From contig NZ_WTPY01000004.1 in the NCBI RefSeq assembly GCF_011378905.1, positions 230,267 to 294,266 on the forward strand: a DNA stretch of 64,000 bases. The letters run 5' to 3'. Position 1 is the first letter of the stretch. Each line of letters opens with the position of its first letter. The stretch is from Paraglaciecola sp. 20A4. Lineage in GTDB: Bacteria > Pseudomonadota > Gammaproteobacteria > Enterobacterales > Alteromonadaceae. This document shows positions 9,450-17,965 of the stretch, piece by piece. The notes beneath the pieces were generated by a model. That model ran no database searches. It had not been told where the DNA came from and saw only the letters and a program-made list of their open reading frames with translations. The translations under genes and the position numbers were made by a program.

Positions 9450-10292
9450 TTAATTTTCGTGTAAAAAGCGCAAAATATGTACAGATACAGCCTCAGGGTT
9501 ATCTAAATGCGGGTGATGCGAGCCCGGAGAATTAACCAATTTAGCGTTACTAATCAAAGTTAACCGTAATTCTGCATTTTTCTTCATCATTTCGTAGCCG
9601 TTGTCTGCAATGATAACAATGGTCGGACAAGTAATGGCTTGCAAAAAAGCCGCTGCCTGAGACTCGGTCATGCGCAAGGATGAAAAAGTACGCAGGCGGC
9701 GATCAGTTGTAAATTGTAGGTTTCCATCTACTTCTAGCAGATTACGCTCCACCAGCAACGACGCGCATGCATCGGAAAATCCCCCTGCAATCGCTCTAGC
9801 ACGAATAACGCTTTTTTTGCTGTTAGGGTGTTTTCCTTCGCTCGCGGCCCCCTGCAAGCGACTCTCAATTGATTCGCGTAATTGTATAGGGCTACTTTCA
9901 CTGTCTTTTGTAACCGGTCCTAAGGACTCAATGGTTATATACTTACTAACCTTCTGCGGAAAACAACTGGTATACATAGAACCTATAATACCGCCCATAG
10001 AATGACCTAATAGGATAAAGTCATGCCAATTCTGAGATTCAACTAACTCATGTAAATCATAAACGAAATCGACCAAGTGATAATGCGCATCTTTACTTCT
10101 GTGGTCAGATTTACCGTGCCCGGCAAAATCGATGGCAACGATATAATACTCTTTTAAATACTCAGACAGTGGAATAAAGGTTGCTGCATTATCTAACCAA
10201 CCATGTAATGCAAGCATAAGAGGTTTACTTGGATCGCCAAACGCCAAACCTCGAATAGTGATATTACGTAACGGAAATTCTACTTCTTGCAT
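9450..10292 (-). CDS. Alpha/beta hydrolase
   Basis: A 280-residue cytoplasmic alpha/beta-hydrolase-fold protein: oxyanion motif LALHGWLDNAATF, then VAIDFAGHGKSD, the nucleophile elbow ILLGHSMGGIIGS and a final histidine in SPGSHHPHLDNPEAV. No signal peptide. Such proteins next to fadD may act as esterases or thioesterases, but the substrate cannot be told. It may be co-transcribed with fadD on the same strand, about 150 bases upstream of it. Confidence 0.8.
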   Translation of the reverse strand: MQEVEFPLRNITIRGLAFGDPSKPLMLALHGWLDNAATFIPLSEYLKEYYIVAIDFAGHGKSDHRSKDAHYHLVDFVYDLHELVESQNWHDFILLGHSMGGIIGSMYTSCFPQKVSKYITIESLGPVTKDSESSPIQLRESIESRLQGAASEGKHPNSKKSVIRARAIAGGFSDACASLLVERNLLEVDGNLQFTTDRRLRTFSSLRMTESQAAAFLQAITCPTIVIIADNGYEMMKKNAELRLTLISNAKLVNSPGSHHPHLDNPEAVSVHILRFLHEN

Positions 10293-10307
10293 AATTCATC
10301 CATAAAA

Positions 10308-10355
10308 AAACGGCTATCAAAGATACCGAGTAAGGTATGACATGAGTAGCCGTTT
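10308..10355 (-). terminator. Rho-independent terminator after slp
   Basis: On the minus strand AAACGGCTA pairs with TAGCCGTTT around a loop that itself contains a TACC/GGTA stem, and a run of seven T follows. A second hairpin (CCTGCTTT / AAAGCAGG, 10362-10382) lies just before it. Confidence 0.8.
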
Positions 10356-10392
10356 AAACTGCCTGCTTTGAGCTAAAGCAGGTAGCGATAAA

Positions 10393-10986
10393 CTAATTGC
10401 TTTTGCTAGCCGCCGGCTTTATTTTTGCAGGGCTACTTCTGGTGTGATGCGTGCTGCGTAATATGACCCGATTATTAAATGGGCGATTATACCAACCGTA
10501 TCGCCAGTAATCATAAGGCCAAACGTTGATCATATTCACATCAACTTGTTGAATCTCTTTCCATAAGTAGTAACCAGTGGATGCAAGCGTCGGGAAAACA
10601 TACTCATGTTCTCCTACCATGCCTTTTTCCAGACGAACAAAATCGCCGGTAAATGTCATGGTACGTCCTTTTTTATAGACCATAGGATCTAAAAACCCTT
10701 GCACATAGACGCGGAATCGACCAATACTTTCATCTGCTTGCAATGGACGACCATAACTACGCAACGGGTAATAAACCATTTCAATTAAGGTATTATCAGG
10801 TTTATTTTCAATTTTGGCGATAATGCCGCCCCAACGCGCTTTTTGCCCGAGTACCTCTTTAGACTTCGATGCTGCGTCTTGATAGGAAATCAAGTTGCTA
10901 TCATCAGGCAATTGAATTTGCTTAGGCAGTGTCGAACACCCCGCTAACCAAAGCGTCACTAATAGGATGCCTAATTTGGAATACAT
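10393..10986 (-). CDS. slp: Slp family outer-membrane lipoprotein
   Basis: Starvation/stationary-phase lipoprotein family. The N-terminal signal ends in the lipobox LAGC, so the mature protein starts at a lipidated cysteine. Family features are ARWGGIIAKIENKPDNTLIE, the LRSYGRPL segment, GRFRVYVQGFLDPMVYKKGR and a C-terminal W/Y-rich WPYDYWRYGWY. I use the ATG at 10986, which has GAGG 5 bases upstream, rather than the GTG two codons earlier. Length 197 is usual. Function beyond envelope maintenance is unknown. Confidence 0.9.
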   Translation of the reverse strand: MYSKLGILLVTLWLAGCSTLPKQIQLPDDSNLISYQDAASKSKEVLGQKARWGGIIAKIENKPDNTLIEMVYYPLRSYGRPLQADESIGRFRVYVQGFLDPMVYKKGRTMTFTGDFVRLEKGMVGEHEYVFPTLASTGYYLWKEIQQVDVNMINVWPYDYWRYGWYNRPFNNRVILRSTHHTRSSPAKIKPAASKSN

Positions 10987-11094
10987 AACCACCTCAAAAA
11001 AACCATATTGAACTTACAATACTACAGATTAAACGAGATATTAACTTAACATTTTGTGACTGGGTTGTTTCTAAACGTAACTGAGGTACATACA

Positions 11095-11406
11095 TCAGGC
11101 GAAGGTATCAACCCCGAGAAGTTGTTGAATTTCACTACGGCGTTCTTCACGCGATACTCCTTGGTAGGTATCGATAGCGTTCTGTGAGCTAAAAGTTGAG
11201 GTATCGTCTGAGGTAGCCGGTTGACGAAATGAATCCGCTTGGCTAAAGACTTCAACTGAACCCTTGCGAATAATGTCCTGTACATCCTTAGCGCCACCAA
11301 GAGCCGATGCCACAGCAGAATCGACATTATCTTGTTGTTTATTACGCTTAATCGCTTTGTCGTTTAAAGGACTTTGTAAAGCGCTAACGGACGATTCGAC
11401 TCTCAC
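11095..11406 (-). CDS. Small conserved-looking hypothetical protein
   Basis: A 103-residue hydrophilic protein, no signal peptide or membrane segment, Ser/Gln/Asp-rich with predicted helices. It ends AIDTYQGVSREERRSEIQQL followed by LGVDTFA, a tail I have the impression occurs in alteromonad hypotheticals, but I cannot name a family. I start it at the GTG at 11406 because GGGAG sits 5 bases upstream; an in-frame GTG four codons earlier lacks a ribosome site. An overlapping frame (to 11046) on the same strand is rejected. No function assigned. Confidence 0.6.
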   Translation of the reverse strand: MRVESSVSALQSPLNDKAIKRNKQQDNVDSAVASALGGAKDVQDIIRKGSVEVFSQADSFRQPATSDDTSTFSSQNAIDTYQGVSREERRSEIQQLLGVDTFA

Positions 11407-11485
11407 AGATACTCCCACAAGACGTTAATTCAGTTACTCAATAATATTCTTATAGCACAAATTTGTACTATTGCGCTATTAGCCT

Positions 11486-12193
11486 TTATTCCCGACCGGG
11501 TAATTTTTTCCACGTTACTTTGTCGCGTAAATACACTGGCTCAATCTGTTCAATCTCTTTTGCTCGGCCTTTTTGCACACCATTTTCAACCAAAGCCAGC
11601 ATGAATTGTGCATCGGGATAGAGTATATCTGTCAGTATATGTGGCCGTTGTTGTTCGTTAAGGGGGGCTAGCAGAGCATCGTATGCGGCCCATCCTGTTC
11701 CGACGCCATAGGCGGTTTGTTTACTTTTATTGTTCAGCAATATTGCAGTTGCTTCTTCAGGCGGCAATACGTGTTCTTCGTTAATTAAAGTCGCTAAGCC
11801 GTCAACGGCTTGATAATGTGCGAAATACACCTCGCCCATACGCGCATCTATCGCACAATACACTTCATCAGCTTGGTGCAGGTCAATCGCTTGTTGCGCC
11901 ATAGCAGCCATAGTTGATATACCTACCACATGTAAACCCGTACCTAAAGCTAGCCCTTGTAAAATACCCGTGGCGATACGCACACCGGTAAAACTGCCTG
12001 GTCCACGGCCAAATCCCAAATAATCAAGCTGACCTAAAGATGTGCTGGCTTCTTTAAGCAGACCATCAATCATGGGTAGAATACGTTGGCTATGCTGCTG
12101 GGGACAAATATCAAATTGTTGATAACGCTGTCCGTTTACTTGTAAAGCGACTGAGCAAGCCTCTGTCGCGGTATCAATGATCAAGAGATTCAT
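11486..12193 (-). CDS. tsaB: tRNA threonylcarbamoyladenosine biosynthesis protein TsaB
   Basis: Partner of TsaD and TsaE in making t6A37 on ANN-decoding tRNAs. ASKHA-fold pseudo-protease: NLLIIDTATEACSVAL, QQHSQRILPMI, the conserved FGRGPGSFTGVRIATGILQG (about 61-80) and IDARMGEVYFA. Length 235 is normal. The start overlaps the stop of the helicase gene as ATGA (12190-12193), so both are translated from one message, an arrangement common in gammaproteobacteria. Confidence 0.95.
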   Translation of the reverse strand: MNLLIIDTATEACSVALQVNGQRYQQFDICPQQHSQRILPMIDGLLKEASTSLGQLDYLGFGRGPGSFTGVRIATGILQGLALGTGLHVVGISTMAAMAQQAIDLHQADEVYCAIDARMGEVYFAHYQAVDGLATLINEEHVLPPEEATAILLNNKSKQTAYGVGTGWAAYDALLAPLNEQQRPHILTDILYPDAQFMLALVENGVQKGRAKEIEQIEPVYLRDKVTWKKLPGRE

Positions 12194-14328
12194 TGTGCTT
12201 CCTTGTTAAACATATCTGGTGTGTCTAAGCCACTATGCTCAGGTAAATTCTTATCGTCAGTCGACTCGCCTAAATGGCTCACGTTTTCTTTATCTAAGTT
12301 TTGCTCCGCTAGCTGCTGAGTAACCTTATTTGCAGCAGATTGTGCGGCAGCTTTAGCCACATTGTTAGCGTTACGCTTAACAATTTTATCGGCCTTCTTA
12401 GCGTCTTGCGCATCAGCGTGTATTTCTTCTAAAAAAGCCAACGCATTGGGTAAATGTCGCGTGCGTCGCATATCAGGCAAACTGCGTAAAAAAGTTTTTG
12501 CATAGTCTTTGGTAACCAGTCGATTATCACAAATAACCAGCACCCCCCTGTCAGTCTCATCACGAATTAAGCGCCCTGCCCCTTGTTTGAGGGCGATGGC
12601 TGCTTGAGGGATCTGCAACTGCCCAAACGGATTACCACCTGCTTTACGGCAATCTTCAATTCTGGCTTGCAACAATGGATCATCTGGCGATGCGAACGGT
12701 AGTTTGTCAATCAACACGCAGGTCAAATCGTTGCCACGGACATCGACACCTTCCCAAAATGCTCCCGTACCCAATAACACCGCATTATCGCTATTTACAT
12801 AAGATTCGAGCAAGGCTCGCTTCGTTGTCGTGCCTTGCACTAAAATTGGATTATCTACTTTATCTTCGAGCATGCCAGCAATAGCTCGCAATGTCGCGTG
12901 ACTGGTAAACAATAAAAAGCAGCGCCCACCACTGGCGGCAATCAGTTTTATCGATATATCTAGCAGAGTCTGGCGCATCTCTCTGGCATTGGGTTCCGGT
13001 AAAAATCGCGGCACACAGAGCATCGCCTGTTTTTGGTAGTTAAATGGACTATCAAGCGCAAGTGTCTTTGCTTGCTGTAAACCCATTTGACGCTGAAAGT
13101 GCTCAAAACCGTCGCCTACCATAAGCGTCGCTGACGTGAAAATCCACGTGCGCTCTGGGGTAGAAATAAGTTTCGAAAATTTCGCAGCAATACTTAACGG
13201 GGTCAAATGCAATACAATATGACGCATGGTCGTTTCATACCAAAGGCTCACACCTTTTTGATTCGAATCTGTAAGCCGAGTGAGCTTTGCACGGGCGTCA
13301 CTGACACGTTCAAATATGCTGTCTAAATCTTTGTCCCTGCTAAGATGGAGTTTGATCACCTCGTACAACACATTTAAAGAATCATTCAGTTTGCTGATTT
13401 GGGTTTGCACATCGTCGCGGGAAAGCATTTCACGCCAATTACCCTTTTGCGCCTTTTCAGGAAACAGTATCCGAAGATCCGCAGAGATCATCTTGCACTT
13501 TTCGCCTGCGGTATGCAGTTGTTTAGCATCCTTGAGCGAAGTACGATAGACGAGCTCCAGATCCCGACTCAAATCATGTAACTGTCTGCTAGATAACGAC
13601 TCACCAAAATATTCACTGGCAATATCAGGTATCTGATGTGCTTCATCGAAAATAACGACGTCAGCCTCAGGAATAAGCTCTCCAAAGCCGGTATCTTTTA
13701 GGGCCATATCAGCAAAGAACAAATGATGATTAACCACCACTAAATCTGCATCCAACGCTTTGCGTCGTGCTTTTATCATGTAGCAATCTTCGTAATCTGG
13801 GCAGTCTTTGCCCAAGCAGTTATCCATCGTTGAGGTGACAAATGGCAGCACTTTAGCGTCTTCGGCTAGGGCTTTCATTTCACCCATATCACCGGTTTTC
13901 GTCGATGTTGCCCAGCGCCGAACATCTGATAACTCCACCATAGTTGTGCTATCAAGCAAGGTAGTGCTGCTAGCATGCTGGCGTAAACGGTGTAAACATA
14001 AGTAGTTAGAACGGCCTTTAAGCAGAGCAATTTTGCCATTTACCCCAATGGCTTTCTTGATAAGCGGCAAGTCTCGATGAAACAGTTGCTCTTGTAAATT
14101 TTTGGTACCCGTAGAAACAATCGTTTTCTTTTTGGCTTGTAATGCAGGTGCCAAATAGGCAAAAGTTTTACCCGTTCCCGTGCCGGCTTCAACAATTAAA
14201 GCGGACTTATGCTCAATTGCTTCTTCAACCGCATTAGCCATATCAGTTTGCGCTTGACGCACTGTGAATCCGGGGATCGCTTGGGATAAAATGCCATCGG
14301 GGGCAAACAGCTTAGAAGACTTCGACAT
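12190..14328 (-). CDS. yoaA: ATP-dependent DNA helicase, YoaA/DinG family
   Basis: XPD-like superfamily 2 5'-3' helicase with an Fe-S domain. Walker A EAGTGTGKT (48-55); four cluster cysteines at about 111, 171, 176 and 182 (LCLHRL, NCLGKDCPDYEDC); DEAH box at 228-231; motif VI QGAGRLIRDETDRG. The spacing and the pairing with tsaB favour YoaA over DinG. The last 70 or so residues, after LPNALAFLEEI, form a charged Ala/Lys/Gln-rich tail absent from E. coli YoaA and probably disordered. The start has no close rival. Confidence 0.92.
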   Translation of the reverse strand: MSKSSKLFAPDGILSQAIPGFTVRQAQTDMANAVEEAIEHKSALIVEAGTGTGKTFAYLAPALQAKKKTIVSTGTKNLQEQLFHRDLPLIKKAIGVNGKIALLKGRSNYLCLHRLRQHASSTTLLDSTTMVELSDVRRWATSTKTGDMGEMKALAEDAKVLPFVTSTMDNCLGKDCPDYEDCYMIKARRKALDADLVVVNHHLFFADMALKDTGFGELIPEADVVIFDEAHQIPDIASEYFGESLSSRQLHDLSRDLELVYRTSLKDAKQLHTAGEKCKMISADLRILFPEKAQKGNWREMLSRDDVQTQISKLNDSLNVLYEVIKLHLSRDKDLDSIFERVSDARAKLTRLTDSNQKGVSLWYETTMRHIVLHLTPLSIAAKFSKLISTPERTWIFTSATLMVGDGFEHFQRQMGLQQAKTLALDSPFNYQKQAMLCVPRFLPEPNAREMRQTLLDISIKLIAASGGRCFLLFTSHATLRAIAGMLEDKVDNPILVQGTTTKRALLESYVNSDNAVLLGTGAFWEGVDVRGNDLTCVLIDKLPFASPDDPLLQARIEDCRKAGGNPFGQLQIPQAAIALKQGAGRLIRDETDRGVLVICDNRLVTKDYAKTFLRSLPDMRRTRHLPNALAFLEEIHADAQDAKKADKIVKRNANNVAKAAAQSAANKVTQQLAEQNLDKENVSHLGESTDDKNLPEHSGLDTPDMFNKEAQ

Positions 14329-14532
14329 AGTGCGCAGTGCAAGTACCTTGAGATAAAAAGAGAGCGATTATGCCAAACTATGGGTTAGTTTTCAGAGTTT
14401 AATTATTCTTTGATTGATAAATTATTCACGCCTTAGCAACCGCCTAAGCCAACGACTAAAAAACGATCAGAAAAATGCCCAGTGATTAGCCGCTAAACAG
14501 ACATAATTGGCAGCTCTCTCTTGGTTTCTAAT

Positions 14533-15882
14533 TTAGCCAATAAACACCTGCCAATCCCACGGTTCTAAAGTGATCGCACTGTTGGCGTTAAGCATCACGG
14601 CCTCGCTATTAGGCCATTTTTGACATTGCCCATAACCCAATGTAGAGCGTAACGTTATCGTTAAGTGCATGGCAGAAAAATTTAGCAGGACAAATACTTT
14701 TCCAACTGCGTCTTGCCTAACAAAACTGAAAACTTGTTGTGGATGGGAGTTTTCAACTAGCAACATGCGCGCGCCCCACAAACCATTGTGTAACGCACTT
14801 TTGGCCATTTTCAATGAAATAAGAGCGGCATATAAATCGCCAATTTTATGGGGTTGCCAATCGATAGGGTCTCGCTCGAAAAACGCTAAACGTTTTGGGT
14901 TGCCAGCTTCTTGCCCATTGTAAATCAGTGGCATTCCCTCCCCCAGTACAGACAAAACAATAGCGCACTCTAGTGCATCGCCGAACTGTTCAAATTGCGT
15001 TCCATCCCAAGCGTTTTTGTCATGATTACTCACAAACGTCATTCGCATAGATGCTTTTGGAAAAGTCTTTTCATTCCATGAATAGTATTTATAAAGCTTA
15101 GTCAGCGGCAATTTACCCATGGCTATACCATGCATGGCCTCGTTCCAACTCCATGCGTAACTCATATCAAATGCATCGTAATGCAAATCTCGAGATTCCC
15201 ACTCAGCAAGCATAAACACGGGCTTTATTTGGCTTAGTTCAACACGTATTTGGGCCCAAAAATCTTGCGGAACAAAACCCGCCACATCACAACGATAGCC
15301 GTCGATATCAGCCTCTTCGACCCAGTAACGCATAGCACGAGCCATATAAGTACGAAGCCCAACATGGCGATAGTCAAAATCAATAATATCGTCCCAATCC
15401 CACCACGGGGTCGAAGTGTACTCACCTTGGTGATTACGTGCATACCAATTAGGGTGTTGGGTAACCAATCCATTATCCCAAGCACTATGATTGGCGACCC
15501 AATCTATAATCACATACAAATCATGCTGATGTGCCGAGTTTACAAATTCGCGTAAATCTTCCAGGGTGCCAAATTCAGTATTTATCCCGAAATAATCTCG
15601 CACCGCATAAGGACTACCAAGGCTTCCTTTACGATTTTTTCGACCAATAGGATGAATCGGCATCAACCATAATATTTTTACCCCCAATGCTTTTAAGCGT
15701 GGTAAATGTTCGATAGCAGCTTGCAAAGTGCCTTGCTGAGTAAACTGGCGCAAATTAATTTCATAAATGACTGCGTCCTTGCTCCATTGGGGCGCATCGA
15801 TATTGACCAATGGTTTAGGAGCATAGTCGGAATGATTCGACGTATCATTAGTATGCATGAGAGATCCTGATTTCATATACAC
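14533..15882 (-). CDS. GH13 alpha-amylase family glycosidase
   Basis: A 449-residue GH13 enzyme without signal peptide, hence probably cytoplasmic. The barrel starts AVIYEINLRQFT; catalytic residues are D199 (GYRCDVAGF), E227 (FMLAEWE) and D288 (FVSNHDKNAWDG). DWVANHSAWD is the first conserved region. The sequence FVSNHDKNAW and the lack of a large B-domain place it with the uncharacterised short bacterial alpha-amylases; substrate unknown, likely alpha-glucan oligosaccharides. An alternative start is the ATG at 15858 (MHTNDTS), which removes eight residues and is equally plausible. Confidence 0.88.
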   Translation of the reverse strand: MYMKSGSLMHTNDTSNHSDYAPKPLVNIDAPQWSKDAVIYEINLRQFTQQGTLQAAIEHLPRLKALGVKILWLMPIHPIGRKNRKGSLGSPYAVRDYFGINTEFGTLEDLREFVNSAHQHDLYVIIDWVANHSAWDNGLVTQHPNWYARNHQGEYTSTPWWDWDDIIDFDYRHVGLRTYMARAMRYWVEEADIDGYRCDVAGFVPQDFWAQIRVELSQIKPVFMLAEWESRDLHYDAFDMSYAWSWNEAMHGIAMGKLPLTKLYKYYSWNEKTFPKASMRMTFVSNHDKNAWDGTQFEQFGDALECAIVLSVLGEGMPLIYNGQEAGNPKRLAFFERDPIDWQPHKIGDLYAALISLKMAKSALHNGLWGARMLLVENSHPQQVFSFVRQDAVGKVFVLLNFSAMHLTITLRSTLGYGQCQKWPNSEAVMLNANSAITLEPWDWQVFIG

Positions 15883-15967
15883 GGCCAGTGACCACAGTAG
15901 CGCAAATAAAAGCTGATTTCAGTTAGAATAATGGTTATTTAACTTCTCTCGCATCGTCATGATTTTA

Positions 15968-17017
15968 TTAAAACAGCCGCGACACAAACTGATAAGCATT
16001 AGTCGAACCTTCGATGGGTTCGTCATTAGTTTTTAATGCTTCTTGAGCTGCTGTGGCAGCAGGATTATTACCAAAAAAATAACCCGCATAATCAAAATCA
16101 ACGATTGCATCGCTTACGGTACTGCCAGTATAACCTTCAACCATTAAGTCAACAGCTGACAGTGCTAACCCTGTTGGGCCACCATACAAAAAGCCCCCCG
16201 CTAAGCTCGCCGCGGCGCTCATATGCTCGCCAGTCATATCCTGATATAAGCTTGAAACTACTGGCACGTGCTGGGCAATGTTTACTGTATCAAATAATTC
16301 ATTTAAACCAAATCCATCATCACCGAATGAAAACTGACTCATATTTTGTAGAAACGAATAACCTGACTCTGCTTCACTGCTTGCAGTGCTATCTTGAGTG
16401 CTGGTAACATTTTGTTCAGACATTGTGCCATCAGCGCTTAACAGCCCACTGAATAAACTACTGTGTAAATTAGCCAGCAAATTAGACTGCATAACTGAGA
16501 GTGATTCATCAGAAAAAGATGAGCCTATACCTGATAGCAAGCTAGTCGCACCGTCAGTACCTGCCGTGTCCCCTAATAACCCACCAAACAAGCTAGCATT
16601 AAGCGACGCCATTAACTGCTGTTGAATTTGTGAAAGGCTCTCGTCCGCCGTCAACGCCGTCCCTATTATTGACTTATCCGATGAAAGAGTCGATGTGCTA
16701 CTTGCCTCATCATCAGATGAAATAAGCGAAGCAAATAAACCGGTTGCGGCGACACTCGAAGCCTCAGTTGAGGTGGCCGAGTCAGACTGAGCGGTACTGG
16801 TACTATTTGCGCCAGAACCAATAAGATCAGTTGCCGCCCCTTGCATGCTCGCTAATATATCGGCGAAATAGGCCCCGACCCCAGTCACACTTTCAAGAGA
16901 AGCCGATGTCGCAGAGTCGACAGCGGCGCTAACACCTGCCTTGCCGTCAGCCCCCAGTAATAAAGACGTATCAACCCCTTGAGTATTATTTAGCGAAAAT
17001 TGTTCGATTATGCTCAC
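15968..17017 (-). CDS. Ser/Ala/Thr-rich protein with internal repeat, divergent from flgH-flgT
   Basis: No named family recognised. 349 residues, no signal peptide, low-complexity Ser/Ala/Thr/Gly stretches from 30 to 220. A near-duplicate 25-residue block occurs at 125-149 and 170-194 (DESLSQIQQQL / DESLSVMQSNL, then SLNASLFGGLL / LHSSLFSGLL). A compact C-terminal segment follows (about 240-300): VNIAQHVPVVSSLYQDMTG then GGFLYGGPTGLALSAVDLMV, a glycine-rich hydrophobic module that looks conserved. Acidic overall. It is transcribed divergently from a flgH-like/flgT pair, so a surface or motility link is possible but only inferred. Confidence 0.7.
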   Translation of the reverse strand: MSIIEQFSLNNTQGVDTSLLLGADGKAGVSAAVDSATSASLESVTGVGAYFADILASMQGAATDLIGSGANSTSTAQSDSATSTEASSVAATGLFASLISSDDEASSTSTLSSDKSIIGTALTADESLSQIQQQLMASLNASLFGGLLGDTAGTDGATSLLSGIGSSFSDESLSVMQSNLLANLHSSLFSGLLSADGTMSEQNVTSTQDSTASSEAESGYSFLQNMSQFSFGDDGFGLNELFDTVNIAQHVPVVSSLYQDMTGEHMSAAASLAGGFLYGGPTGLALSAVDLMVEGYTGSTVSDAIVDFDYAGYFFGNNPAATAAQEALKTNDEPIEGSTNAYQFVSRLF

Positions 17018-17105
17018 CGTGTCCCCTGAATTTACGTTTATAAAAATTTAACCTTAATATCAATGTCTTATCAGAACCTATGAGGATAAATCAGAAAACT
17101 TACGT

Positions 17106-17119
17106 AACTTTGCAAAGTT
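17106..17119. promoter_or_regulatory. 14-bp palindrome in divergent promoter region
   Basis: AACTTTGCAAAGTT is a perfect palindrome in the 156-base gap between the Ser/Ala-rich gene (minus) and the flgH-like gene (plus). Its position suits an operator for one or both genes; the binding protein is unknown. Confidence 0.35.
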
Positions 17120-17173
17120 GACTTTTCATTACACAACCTTGACGCAAGCCATACAGACAAGCTTCAAAGGAAT

Positions 17174-17965
17174 ATGCGACCATCATTCTTTGCTTACTCA
17201 TTTGAATTTAAAGTCATGCTAATCAGAATCTTAACTGCAGCGGTGATACTTCTGATCACTGCTTGCAGCACCACTGTACCCAATGACGAGCAAGTCATAG
17301 CTAGCAGCCCAACGAACCCAAACGTACAACAACGGGCAATTGAAACCAAAGATTCCAGCTCAGGACCAGAGCGCGGCGACCCAGAGTTTCGCCCTGTCAG
17401 AGTTGACCCATTCCCAGCGGTAAAAGTGCCTAACGGTTCATTATTTGATCCCGATAACCTTGTGAGCCTATATCAGCGTAACAATCGCTACCGGGTTGGC
17501 GACATGATTTTGGTGCAATTGTCGGAGAAAACCTCGTCAAAGAAATCTCTCAACTTTAAACGAGACAAAAGTGGAAACTTCACCCTCGATCCCGTTACGG
17601 TCAATGCTGGCCCGTTAAAAATTGCCGGTGACAACCTCAACGCTGATTTTGAACAAGAAAACGAGTTCGACAGCTCAGCAGAAACCAAACAAAACAACTC
17701 TCTGGAAGGTGACGTAACAGTGTACGTGCTTGAGATTATGCCCAACGGAAATCTGTTGGTCGCGGGTGAGAAATGGATGACCCTTAACAAAGGCGAAGAG
17801 TACATACGTTTCTCGGGTGAGATACGCCCCAGTGATATCGACAACGACAATACAGTGAGTTCGGTTAAAGTCGGTAATTCACGCATCGAATTTAGCGGCA
17901 AAGGCGAATTACAGGAAAATCAAGAGTCGTCCATTTTAGGCAAGCTCTTTGGTATACTTGAGTAA
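17174..17965 (+). CDS. FlgH-like L-ring lipoprotein, atypical
   Basis: Relative of the flagellar L-ring subunit FlgH, an outer-membrane lipoprotein. A signal peptide ends in the lipobox ITAC (Cys31 from this start, Cys17 from the alternative ATG at 17216). FlgH features: NGSLFDPDNLVSLYQRNNRY, then YRVGDMILVQLSEKTSSKKS, EGDVTVYVLEIMPNGNLLVA, GEKWMTLNKGEEYIRFSGEI and RPSDIDNDNTVSSVKV. At 263 residues it is longer than usual, with a 60-residue polar linker after the lipid anchor, and it ends SSILGKLFGILE rather than the common GWLxRFF-type end. AAGGAA precedes the ATG at 17174. It abuts flgT. Whether it builds the flagellar L-ring or a different ring is open. Confidence 0.8.
   Translation: MRPSFFAYSFEFKVMLIRILTAAVILLITACSTTVPNDEQVIASSPTNPNVQQRAIETKDSSSGPERGDPEFRPVRVDPFPAVKVPNGSLFDPDNLVSLYQRNNRYRVGDMILVQLSEKTSSKKSLNFKRDKSGNFTLDPVTVNAGPLKIAGDNLNADFEQENEFDSSAETKQNNSLEGDVTVYVLEIMPNGNLLVAGEKWMTLNKGEEYIRFSGEIRPSDIDNDNTVSSVKVGNSRIEFSGKGELQENQESSILGKLFGILE

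Noticed and set aside
11046..11327. Minus-strand frame overlapping the small hypothetical gene
   Set aside because: No ribosome site and arginine/leucine-rich out-of-frame character; the frame at 11095-11406 has GGGAG at the right distance.
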